DNA of 5,844 nucleotides from an uncultured Bacteroidales bacterium (GTDB lineage Bacteria; Bacteroidota; Bacteroidia; Bacteroidales; Paludibacteraceae), in NCBI GenBank assembly GCA_903899865.1, contig CAIUKZ010000213.1:1-5844 (forward strand). The letters run 5' to 3'. The notes beneath the pieces were generated by a model. The model had not been told where the DNA came from and made no database searches. It saw only the letters and a program-made list of their open reading frames with translations. Each line of letters opens with the position of its first letter. The first letter of the stretch is position 1. This document shows positions 1 through 5,844 of the stretch, piece by piece. The position numbers and the translations under genes were made by a program.

Positions 1-75
1 CAATTGAATATTTGATTGACCGACAGCAAAAGAGCTGGCCAAACAAACAATAGCAAGTAAACAATTTTTTTTCAT
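1..75 (-). CDS. Start of an exported protein (signal peptide only visible); candidate PorP/SprF-family partner
   Basis: An ATG at 75-73 opens a frame of 25 codons that is still open at the left edge. The peptide begins M-K-K-N, then has a hydrophobic core LLAIVCLASSF and a plausible signal peptidase I site A17-V18-G19 before Q20, followed by SNIQL. Neither C5 nor C11 sits in a good lipobox, so a lipoprotein is unlikely. It lies 196 bases downstream of the giant adhesin on the same strand. Genes in this position after type B T9SS cargo are frequently PorP/SprF outer-membrane proteins, which often begin with a short signal peptide ending in a Gln-rich junction. That identity is inference from position and the first few mature residues. 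Other exported proteins fit equally well on sequence alone. Confidence 0.75.
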   Translation of the reverse strand, partial: MKKNCLLAIVCLASSFAVGQSNIQL

Positions 76-90
76 CAGTAAATTATTATG

Positions 91-117
91 CCTCCCCTAT
101 CCCCTCGATAGGAAAGG
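91..117 (-). promoter_or_regulatory. Stem-loop in the leader of the downstream exported-protein gene
   Basis: On the minus-strand RNA, 117-107 pairs with 91-101 in an 11-bp stem around a 5-base loop (106-102). Nine pairs are Watson-Crick and two are U-G (114/94, 113/95). On the plus strand the two wobbles become A-C mismatches, so the structure favours the minus transcript. No U-run follows (the next bases are CATAATAATTT), so it is not a standard intrinsic terminator. The 3' arm contains GGGGAGG and ends 15 bases before the ATG at 75, so it may shape translation or mRNA processing. Structure seen; function inferred. Confidence 0.45.
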
Positions 118-149
118 ATGTATCGTTAGTAATATTGTGTATGGGTTGT

Positions 150-246
150 GAACTCAATGAGCCCTATGAACCCTATGAACCTATGAACTATATAAACCTA
201 TGAACCTATAAACTAAATGAACCTATAAACCAAATAAACCCAAACT
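150..246. repeat. Degenerate 8-9 bp intergenic tandem repeat
   Basis: About eleven head-to-tail units of 8-9 bases fill 150-246, with consensus GAACCTAT on the plus strand (ATAGGTTC on the transcribed strand). Exact GAACCTAT units sit at 177-184, 202-209 and 219-226. Variants include GAACCCTAT (168-176), GAACTATAT (185-193) and AAACCTAT (194-201), and the ends decay (GAACTCAAT at 150, AAACCCAAACT at 236-246). It lies 25 bases after the adhesin stop. It has no visible coding role and is not a terminator. Confidence 0.85.
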
Positions 247-271
247 CTAACTCCCTCACGGCAACCACTAC

Positions 272-3200
272 TTATCTTACCACTGTGACTGCCCCACTTT
301 TATATTCAACTTCCTGATCGGATTTCACTTTCACTTGGAATATATACGAACCTGGCTCAACCAATGTACCTTTGTATTTACCATCCCATCCTTCATCTCC
401 TTCGTAAAGAATGATTCCATTCCTGTTAAATATTTTCAGTTGATAGCCAGGAAGGAAAACATCATTGTAGTTATCACCATTCGGAGTGAACACATTATCA
501 TACAATGATTCTTCGATGGTAAATGTTTTCTCTATAGGGCCACATCCGTTGGCATCGTCCACAGTGACGGTATACACACCTGCTCGTAACTTAGACAAGT
601 TAGGTGTATTGGTTAGGGCTAGACCATTGAATATCCATGAGTAGGTATAGGGCGGTGTACCACCTACTACTTCAATATTGATAGCGGCATCGTCATTACT
701 CATAGGCGAAAACTGCTTAACGGAGTAATTAGAGAACTGCAATTCATCGGGTTGCGATATCACATAGGAAGTATATGCAACCATCCCAATAGAGTCAGTC
801 ACATACAAAGAATACACTCCTGGCACCAAATCTTGAATGCTATCAGCTGTTGACACAAAGCCATTTGGGGCTTTCCATGACATGCGATAAAATGGTGCTT
901 TATAAAATGGGGCACCTGCACTAACCTTTACAGAGATAGCACCATTCATTTGCCCATAACATGTCACATCCAACTTCTTCAAGGTAGTAATGACTATCGG
1001 ATGTGCCATCACTTCGGCTTTCACAATGATTGACTTTTCACTATCACTACATATAGGAGTACTGTAGTGCACTTCGCAATAATAATATCCTACTCCTACG
1101 TCTTTGACGCCTGGAACATAACTTGAATCTACAGCCCCATAAATACGTTGGGCTCCTACGTAAGATGACGTCGTGTTTTTATACCATTGATAAGTTACAG
1201 TTGCAGGCAACGAAGTGTGTTCAACTACCAGTGGTGAAAATGCACCTTCGTTCACATAAGCCTTTTGGTTATCTATCGGCTGTTTACTTATTTTTGGTAG
1301 TTCTTGAACAATGACTTTCACAACCAGTCTTTCTGCACTTTCACACACTCCCGATTTAAGGGTCGCGTAATAGGTTTTTCCATCCATTAGTCGGGTGCTG
1401 TCATTAATAGGTTTTCCACCACTCAACGCGGTGTACCAGCGTATTGTGTCCATTGAGGTCGCATTCGTTACGAGTAGCGATTTGATAGTTGGCTTATCTT
1501 TGGCACAGAATGATTGCAGTGAATCTCCTGTTGCTTTCTTATAATCCGAAGGTTGTGGAGTAATGACAATGGTGTCAGACAGAGGTGACACACACCCACG
1601 AGAATTGGTAACCGTAAAGTTGTAGCGCCCAGGAGCCACACCAGCGAAAACAGCAGTGGTGCCTTTGCCGGTATAAATGTCGTTTCCAGGAAGTTTTCTA
1701 ATCACCCATCCTCCCGAGGCAGGCAAATTGCTCAAATACACTTTACCGGTATTGACATAGCAGTCGGGCTGACGCACGCTATCGTAAGTCAATTTGTATG
1801 GTAACGGAGTGATTATTACTGCCAATTTGGAAGATGCATCCGAACATTTGCCCTTGGCAGTGGCTATCACTTGTGCTGTGTCTCTAAAAGCAGGATCAAA
1901 ATCGGCAATACCAGACACAGGATCAATTTTCCCCGCGTTGGATGGGGTCATACTGTATGTGATTGGCAATCTGTTGGTGGTAATTGCAAAATAATATTGC
2001 TGCTCGGCACCTTGACACATGGAGTTGGATCCTGAAATAAAATTGGGCGCTATGGTGTTTGGATCAACCGTCACAGTAGTATCCCTAAAGGTAGAGGTTC
2101 CACACGGACCTGACGCAGTAGCTCGAATGGTGGCTTTACCAGTGAATTTCGGATTCCATGTCATCACTCCCGTTGTGGAATGGATGCCACCGGCGCTGAT
2201 AGGCGTTACTACATAGCTGATGCTTGACATAGCAGGCGCAATGGCCACAATAGTATCCACAGTAGCACCCTGACATCTACGACCGATGGCTTTGCTGAAT
2301 GTCACCTCACCTACACTTGGCTGAACATATACCTTGATAGAATCAACACCCAGACTACATTTTTCGGGGGTGTTGACTGAAGCAATGATAGTAGCCGTAT
2401 CACTAAAATTGGCATCCCACGCCAGGGTCAATTCATTGTTGGCAATGCTCAATTTACCCGCTGTAGATGGATGCACGGTGTAAATCACAGCCTCATTTTT
2501 GGTGTTGGAACTTGCTTTGTACTTCATAGTCCCAGACGCTTGACAAATGGTTGCAGCATAAGTGGCAAATACTGGTTTTGGAGTCGTAGGATTGACCACT
2601 ACATGAATATGGCAGGTGTCACTACTACACCTGTTTTTCGAATAGGCGGTAGCAATAATGGTAACCTTGCCGCTAAAATTAGGATTATTCCAAGTCATCT
2701 GACCATTCTTTGACATCGATCCTGCACTTAGTGAAGATGGGTCTAATGCAAATTCGTACACAGTGGCATTCAATGCATCCACTTGATATAATTCGGTGCC
2801 AATACCTTGACAACGAACGAGTGCGCCACTTTTCCATGTAGGTTTTTGTACCTTGGGGATGATGTAGATGGAATGATCCAATACTTCTTTCGAACATCCA
2901 GCAAGATAACCCTCGGCCTCTACCCTCACGGTGATAGTGCCACTGAAATCTTTGTCTATGGTCAATAGACCAGTGTTGGTGATAGACCAACCACTAGAAG
3001 GATTTACTGGCAAATAGCTAAACCTCTTCGTTTTAGGATCTAGAGTAGCATTTAGCTGAATAGTAGTATCTTTCTGACATAACTCTGTAGGGGCATTGTC
3101 TAGAGTAATAGGTGCTGGTTTTGCAATGACGTGGGTAGTAAGTGGAGTAGGTACGACCCCACATACCATTTGAGCCGTTGCAGTAATTTGAGCATCTCCT

Positions 3201-5844
3201 GCAAATGTCGGATCCCAAGTCATCACTCCAGTATTAGAATCAATATTTCCTGCACTAGATGGTGATACTGTGTATGTTATCGGATCACCTGTAGATACTG
3301 TTACCTGATAGGTTGATGTAAAAGTAGTACCCTGACAGATGCTGTCTACTGTTTGGTCTATTTTCGTAGTGGTTGTAGAAGGATTAATATCCACATGCAA
3401 TTGCACACTTTGCGATTCGCAGTCATTAAATGCAGTAGCTATAACAGTGACTGGTCCAGTATATGAACTTTTAAAGAATGCAAGACCAGTATTTGGGTCA
3501 ATAAACCCAGCAGTTGAAGAAGGAATCAATTCGTATTCAATTCTATTATAATTTATTGCTGTTGCAATGTATTGAGCCTTTGTCCCTTTCATTGGGTCTT
3601 GACATAGTGTTATAGGGTTTGCTGTTCCTGTTTTGTCAAACCCATTATTCTTTAATTCAGGACGAACATGAACAGTTAAAGTATCAGAAGCATTTCCACA
3701 AGATTTACCCACTGCTGTAGCTATGATATATGCATCACCCGTATATGAAGAACTCCAAGTCATCTCACCAGTGGTAGGATCAATAGTTCCAGCATTGGCA
3801 GGGCTTACCGAATAGTTTATGATAGCCGTATCTACACTTGCTTGGTATTTTTCTACAAGATTAGTTCCCTGGCATATCGTTGTTTTTCCTTTGATAATTG
3901 GCTTACCTGTGGTAGGTTTTACGGTAACCAAGCGCGTACCATCAACATTACCACACAATCCATACGCTCTAGCAGTGATAGTAACATCGCCTGTGAAATT
4001 AGGTTTCCAAACCATCACACCAGTTGTTTGATCAATATCTCCTGCGAGATTATCTGAAATAAAGTATTCCACATTAGTACTGTAAGCCGAAGTAGCTGTA
4101 TAGGTTTCTTGACTCTTACCTTGACAACGTGAGGTACTACCGGTGGTGAAAACTACTGGACCTGTAGTACCGTTAACAGTCAATTGTATACTGTCTATAG
4201 GACTACTACAAGTAGGATTATTGCTTGTAGCTATAGCAGAGACGGTGGCAGCTCCTACGAAATTAGGATCTAAAGTCAATAAACCAGTGCTAGATATGGA
4301 ACCTGCACCTCCAGGAGCTAATTTGTAAGTAATATTGCCATTCGAAGTGGCTGAATATTGAGCGCTTCCCCCTTGACAAAGTACCGAGTTACCAGTTATT
4401 TTGACGAATGTAGTAGGCTCAACCCACACATGGTAATGGGCTGTAGAACTACCACATATCCCAGTGGCTATGGCGGTGATGGTAGCCTTTCCGCTAAATG
4501 CTGCATTCCAATCTACCTCAAAAGTATTATTATCAATTATTGTAATATTTCCAGCGCCTGGTGTGATTAAATAACTAAATCCAGTACTATTGTTTGCAGA
4601 AATTGAGAATTTTTCATTCGGAGCATTCTGACATACGGTGTCTTTACCTGTTATGGTGACCGCACCAATTTTCGGATGAACAGTGACTTTTATGGAGTTA
4701 ATAACTGACTTACACAATCCAGTAGCTTTGGCAATAATCCAAGCTGTGTCCGCAAAGGTGGAACTCCATTTCATCGCACCTGTGGTCGGATTTATTACTC
4801 CAGCAGTGACAGGTGATACAGAATATGTAATTCCTGTACTATTCAATGAGCTAGCTGTATAGATGGTGTCTTTGTTAGGATCTTTGTCATCTTGACACAC
4901 AGAGGTAGGGCATGTTGTCATATCAAAGATTACTGACCCCAATGGTGGGTTGACTGTAATATATCCGATTTTATTTTCTGTCTTCAATACACCATCAGAC
5001 AATGTCAAGGTAACATCCTTAGCACCAGCCGTGGTATAAACCACTTTATGGTCTCCTTTTTTTCCAGTTGCGGAAAAAGGTGTAGCTCCAGCACCAAAGC
5101 TCCAACTGTAGTTAGTAGAACCAGTAGAAGTAGAAAGATCTCTAAAAATTACCGTATCACCAATACATGGTGTGCGATTGATGGCATCAAAATTGGCTGT
5201 CAATCCACAACCCACCAAGGTAATCGGATAAATCACCTTAACACCTGTACATCCTGATGCATTTGTTTCAACAACTGACACGTCACCACTTTTGTCAAGA
5301 AAATCAACCGTGATGCTACTATTTCCTTGACCTAAAGCAATGGTTGCATCAGAAGGTACTGTCCACGTATAGGATGATCCTGGTGTGTTGGTTACACTAT
5401 ATATTTGTCCTGTAGCAAAGCATGGAGGATTAGCACTCCCAATGATGACTGAAGTAGAAGGTTTGGCATTGACTGTTACCAATTTGTCGGCATACTTAAT
5501 TCCACACACACCTGTAGCCGTGGCACGTATAGTGGCTGTTCCTACAAAGTTTGGATCCCAATCCACTACACCACTTGATGTATTAATAGTTCCCGCTCCA
5601 GAAGTCAATAAAGAGTAAGAGATGCTATTGCTATTCGTCGCTGTGGCTATGTACATCTCATCGGAGTCATCTTGACAAAGTGTAGCCTTTCCTGTTGTGA
5701 AAACTGGAGTTCCTGTTGTAGGATTGACAGTAATGGTGCCAGTCACTGAGCCTGGAGCACATCCTCCAACAGTAGCAACAGTATAATTATAAGGACTTGC
5801 AACCAATGTAGAAGGCGAACCGCTGATAGTGATAGTCCCTGAAG
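272..5844 (-). CDS. Giant multidomain T9SS-exported adhesin-like protein, partial (5' end outside window)
   Basis: The frame is open from the right edge to a TAA at 272-274, giving at least 1,856 codons. The start is not in the window: a TTG at 5806-5804 is just an internal Leu codon, since the frame continues upstream in the same Ser/Thr/Gly-rich style. Residues are numbered here from that TTG as 1. Domains: Cys-paired repeat (34-114), PKD-like (126-200), PKD (203-287), twelve more Cys-paired repeats (290-1336), Gly/aromatic beta domain (1340-1416), two Ig-like domains (1426-1500, 1506-1604), two SprB-like repeats (1612-1686, 1702-1766), and the gliding-motility/CHU_C-type C-terminal domain (1768-1844). 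No catalytic domain or membrane segment is seen, so it is probably a surface or secreted adhesin or matrix protein of a Bacteroidota cell, exported by T9SS. The ligand is unknown. Family-level call is confident; the adhesin role is inferred from architecture. Confidence 0.93.
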   Translation of the reverse strand, partial: SGTITISGSPSTLVASPYNYTVATVGGCAPGSVTGTITVNPTTGTPVFTTGKATLCQDDSDEMYIATATNSNSISYSLLTSGAGTINTSSGVVDWDPNFVGTATIRATATGVCGIKYADKLVTVNAKPSTSVIIGSANPPCFATGQIYSVTNTPGSSYTWTVPSDATIALGQGNSSITVDFLDKSGDVSVVETNASGCTGVKVIYPITLVGCGLTANFDAINRTPCIGDTVIFRDLSTSTGSTNYSWSFGAGATPFSATGKKGDHKVVYTTAGAKDVTLTLSDGVLKTENKIGYITVNPPLGSVIFDMTTCPTSVCQDDKDPNKDTIYTASSLNSTGITYSVSPVTAGVINPTTGAMKWSSTFADTAWIIAKATGLCKSVINSIKVTVHPKIGAVTITGKDTVCQNAPNEKFSISANNSTGFSYLITPGAGNITIIDNNTFEVDWNAAFSGKATITAIATGICGSSTAHYHVWVEPTTFVKITGNSVLCQGGSAQYSATSNGNITYKLAPGGAGSISSTGLLTLDPNFVGAATVSAIATSNNPTCSSPIDSIQLTVNGTTGPVVFTTGSTSRCQGKSQETYTATSAYSTNVEYFISDNLAGDIDQTTGVMVWKPNFTGDVTITARAYGLCGNVDGTRLVTVKPTTGKPIIKGKTTICQGTNLVEKYQASVDTAIINYSVSPANAGTIDPTTGEMTWSSSYTGDAYIIATAVGKSCGNASDTLTVHVRPELKNNGFDKTGTANPITLCQDPMKGTKAQYIATAINYNRIEYELIPSSTAGFIDPNTGLAFFKSSYTGPVTVIATAFNDCESQSVQLHVDINPSTTTTKIDQTVDSICQGTTFTSTYQVTVSTGDPITYTVSPSSAGNIDSNTGVMTWDPTFAGDAQITATAQMVCGVVPTPLTTHVIAKPAPITLDNAPTELCQKDTTIQLNATLDPKTKRFSYLPVNPSSGWSITNTGLLTIDKDFSGTITVRVEAEGYLAGCSKEVLDHSIYIIPKVQKPTWKSGALVRCQGIGTELYQVDALNATVYEFALDPSSLSAGSMSKNGQMTWNNPNFSGKVTIIATAYSKNRCSSDTCHIHVVVNPTTPKPVFATYAATICQASGTMKYKASSNTKNEAVIYTVHPSTAGKLSIANNELTLAWDANFSDTATIIASVNTPEKCSLGVDSIKVYVQPSVGEVTFSKAIGRRCQGATVDTIVAIAPAMSSISYVVTPISAGGIHSTTGVMTWNPKFTGKATIRATASGPCGTSTFRDTTVTVDPNTIAPNFISGSNSMCQGAEQQYYFAITTNRLPITYSMTPSNAGKIDPVSGIADFDPAFRDTAQVIATAKGKCSDASSKLAVIITPLPYKLTYDSVRQPDCYVNTGKVYLSNLPASGGWVIRKLPGNDIYTGKGTTAVFAGVAPGRYNFTVTNSRGCVSPLSDTIVITPQPSDYKKATGDSLQSFCAKDKPTIKSLLVTNATSMDTIRWYTALSGGKPINDSTRLMDGKTYYATLKSGVCESAERLVVKVIVQELPKISKQPIDNQKAYVNEGAFSPLVVEHTSLPATVTYQWYKNTTSSYVGAQRIYGAVDSSYVPGVKDVGVGYYYCEVHYSTPICSDSEKSIIVKAEVMAHPIVITTLKKLDVTCYGQMNGAISVKVSAGAPFYKAPFYRMSWKAPNGFVSTADSIQDLVPGVYSLYVTDSIGMVAYTSYVISQPDELQFSNYSVKQFSPMSNDDAAINIEVVGGTPPYTYSWIFNGLALTNTPNLSKLRAGVYTVTVDDANGCGPIEKTFTIEESLYDNVFTPNGDNYNDVFLPGYQLKIFNRNGIILYEGDEGWDGKYKGTLVEPGSYIFQVKVKSDQEVEYKSGAVTVVR
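275..505 (-). other. T9SS type B (gliding-motility/CHU_C-type) C-terminal sorting domain of the giant CDS
   Basis: These are the last 77 residues of the giant protein (1768-1844). They show the family landmarks in order: VFTPNGDNYNDVF, where the usual form is FTPNGDGxND; then LKIFNRNGIILYEG, where the usual form is IFNRWG; then GWDGKYKG; then PGSYIFQVKV; and finally a terminal GAVTVVR beta strand. This domain directs proteins through the T9SS translocon and, in type B cargo such as SprB, needs a SprF-like partner. The Trp of FNRWG is replaced by Asn here, which is a variation within an otherwise complete domain. The protein ends directly after it, as expected of a functional sorting signal. 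Confidence 0.93.
509..973 (-). other. Two SprB-like repeats within the giant CDS
   Basis: Residues 1612-1686 (DVTCYGQMNGAISVKVSAG ... VPGVYSLYVTDSIG ... ISQP) and 1702-1766 (SNDDAAINIEVVGGTPPY ... SWIFNG ... LRAGVYTVTVDDANGC ... TIEE) each follow the SprB repeat plan: C-x-G-xx-(D/N)-G-x-I, GG/GA-x-P-(P/F)-Y, a Trp strand, and L-xx-GxY-x-(V/L)-x-V-x-D. SprB is the mobile gliding adhesin of Flavobacterium. Here these repeats immediately precede the sorting domain, the usual place. The second copy lacks the leading Cys. Confidence 0.8.
884..913 (-). repeat. In-frame 15-bp tandem duplication inside a SprB-like repeat
   Basis: Two adjacent 15-base units (913-899 and 898-884 in the coding direction) encode APFYK and APFYR. 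They match at 11 of 15 bases, and the first 12 bases differ at only one. SprB-like repeats normally carry a single GG-x-P-P/F-Y turn here, so the first copy of this repeat (1612-1686) looks to have gained five residues by slippage. Confidence 0.6.
995..1291 (-). other. Ig-like domain within the giant CDS
   Basis: Residues 1506-1604 have an Ig-like layout: ISKQPIDNQ start, VTYQWYKNT (the central Trp strand), a VDSSYVPGVKDVG segment, then GYYYCEVHYSTPICSD, the classical Y-x-C strand, and a final I-I-V-K-A strand. The Y-Y-C motif together with Q-W-Y is the main support. Confidence 0.75.
1307..1531 (-). other. Ig-like domain (CHU_C-associated type) within the giant CDS
   Basis: Residues 1426-1500 match the Ig-like module often found near CHU_C ends: a QSFCAKDKPTIKSL opening, IRWYTALSGGKPI (usual form I-x-W-Y-x-x-x-x-G-G-x-x-L), a TYYATLKSGVCES strand with the second Cys, and a VVKVIV closing strand. 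The two Cys (1434 and 1488) could form the domain's disulfide. Confidence 0.75.
1559..1789 (-). other. Gly/aromatic beta domain of Bacteroidota surface proteins within the giant CDS
   Basis: Residues 1340-1416 contain a TGKVYLSNLPASGGW strand-turn, a short GxGTT loop, a VAPGRYNFTVTNSRGC strand and a VSPLSDTIVI end. This pattern (TGxVxLxxLP, then APGxYxFTVTNxxGC) recurs upstream of Ig-like and sorting domains in Bacteroidota proteins. It marks the end of the Cys-paired array. No specific function can be given. Confidence 0.6.
1799..4939 (-). repeat. Array of twelve tandem Cys-paired Ig/PKD-like protein repeats within the giant CDS
   Basis: Twelve consecutive repeats have their Cys-Gln dipeptide at residues 304, 392, 477, 561, 645, 735, 824, 910, 999, 1088, 1178 and 1264, a period of 84-90 residues. 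The shared pattern is: short strand, CQ(G), Y-x-A, an aromatic followed by hydrophobic residues and xPxxAG, I-(D/N)-xxTG-x-(M/L)-xW/F, a (F/Y)-x-(G/D) turn, an alternating A/T-I-x-A-x-A strand, then Gly/Cys and a final V-x-V strand. This is a beta-sandwich pattern of the PKD/Ig-like class common in Bacteroidota surface proteins. Each copy has a second Cys 56-62 residues after the first. Wherever I compared copies, they were clearly diverged at DNA level. The array is probably a rigid stalk holding other domains away from the cell. Confidence 0.88.
4946..5200 (-). other. Canonical PKD domain within the giant CDS
   Basis: Residues 203-287 carry the classical PKD features: F-R-D-L-S-T-S before the core, YSWSFGAG (usual form W-x-F-G-D-G, here with Ala for Asp), and VVYTTAGAKDVTLTLSDG matching the H/Y-x-Y-xx-x-G-x-Y/K-x-V-x-L-x-V pattern, closing with ITVNP. 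PKD domains are beta-sandwich spacers or ligand-binding modules in extracellular proteins. Confidence 0.85.
5207..5431 (-). other. PKD-like domain within the giant CDS
   Basis: Residues 126-200 read as a PKD-like beta-sandwich typical of Bacteroidota: GQIYSV, a YTWTVPSDATI strand pair, SSITVDF, then VSVVETNASGC and a closing V-I-Y-P-I strand. It lacks the CQG and TGxMTW signatures of the neighbouring repeats, so it is a different family member. The role is presumably structural. Confidence 0.65.
5465..5707 (-). repeat. Isolated first copy of the Cys-paired repeat within the giant CDS
   Basis: Residues 34-114 contain the same signature as the main array: C44-Q45, YSLLTSGAGTI, TSSGVVDWDPNFVG, TIRATATG and C101-G102. 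It is separated from the other twelve copies by about 175 residues holding a PKD-like and a PKD domain. It is preceded by a GTITV/NYTV/GGC-type sequence that belongs to a different repeat family and continues to the right edge. Confidence 0.85.

Noticed and set aside
91..117. The stem-loop as a rho-independent terminator of the adhesin gene.
   Set aside because: No U-tract follows the stem in the minus-strand direction, and the next gene starts only 15 bases beyond it.
150..246. The short tandem repeats as a CRISPR array.
   Set aside because: Units are 8-9 bases with no spacers between them, far below CRISPR repeat size, and no cas-like gene is present.
2685..3218. Two minus-strand open frames (2685-2990 and 3033-3218) in a different frame from the giant gene.
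   Set aside because: They lie wholly inside the giant CDS, have compositions rich in Arg/His/Tyr/Ser typical of out-of-frame reading, and match no family pattern.
1794..5618. A series of plus-strand open frames of about 60-80 codons (such as 1794-1994, 2019-2216, 3819-4031, 4143-4328, 5385-5618) that resemble each other.
   Set aside because: They are antisense to the repeats and resemble each other only because the sense repeats do. None has start-site signals or a recognisable product.
2012..5677. TTGACA or CTGACA hexamers on the plus strand recurring about every 260 bases, resembling bacterial -35 promoter boxes.
   Set aside because: They are the reverse complement of the TGT-CAA/CAG codons for the conserved Cys-Gln of each protein repeat. 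No matching -10 spacing is conserved, and Bacteroidota promoters use a different consensus.
5804..5806. TTG as the start codon of the giant gene.
   Set aside because: The same frame continues to the window edge with a matching repeat-type sequence, and no signal peptide follows the TTG, although an exported T9SS protein requires one.

Overview
The window is almost entirely one minus-strand gene that runs off the right edge. It encodes a very large exported multidomain protein ending in a gliding-motility-type C-terminal domain, the type B sorting signal of the type IX secretion system (T9SS). T9SS, SprB-type repeats and long runs of PKD/Ig-like repeats with 'CQG...TGxMTW' signatures are typical of Bacteroidota, so the source is very probably a member of that phylum. 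Moderate GC with AT-rich intergenic DNA fits this. I cannot name a genus.

Layout, read in the direction of transcription (right to left). (1) 5844 to 272: the giant adhesin-like CDS, open at the right edge and ending in TAA at 272-274. Its order is: the tail of an unplaced repeat; one Cys-paired repeat; a PKD-like domain; a canonical PKD domain; an uninterrupted array of twelve more Cys-paired repeats of 84-90 residues; a Gly/aromatic beta domain; two Ig-like domains; two SprB-like repeats; and the C-terminal sorting domain. (2) 271 to 76: a 196-base intergenic gap. It holds a degenerate 8-9 bp tandem repeat (150-246) and a stable hairpin (91-117) whose 3' arm carries a purine-rich GGGGAGG. 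(3) 75 to 1: the first 25 codons of a second minus-strand gene, starting with a clear signal peptide and cut by the left edge.

How the parts fit: in Bacteroidota, genes for proteins with type B T9SS C-terminal domains are often followed by a PorP/SprF-family outer-membrane partner needed for their secretion. The exported protein that starts at 75 is in the right place and orientation for that role, but too little of it is visible to identify it. The likely overall picture is a surface or secreted adhesin with its dedicated export partner.
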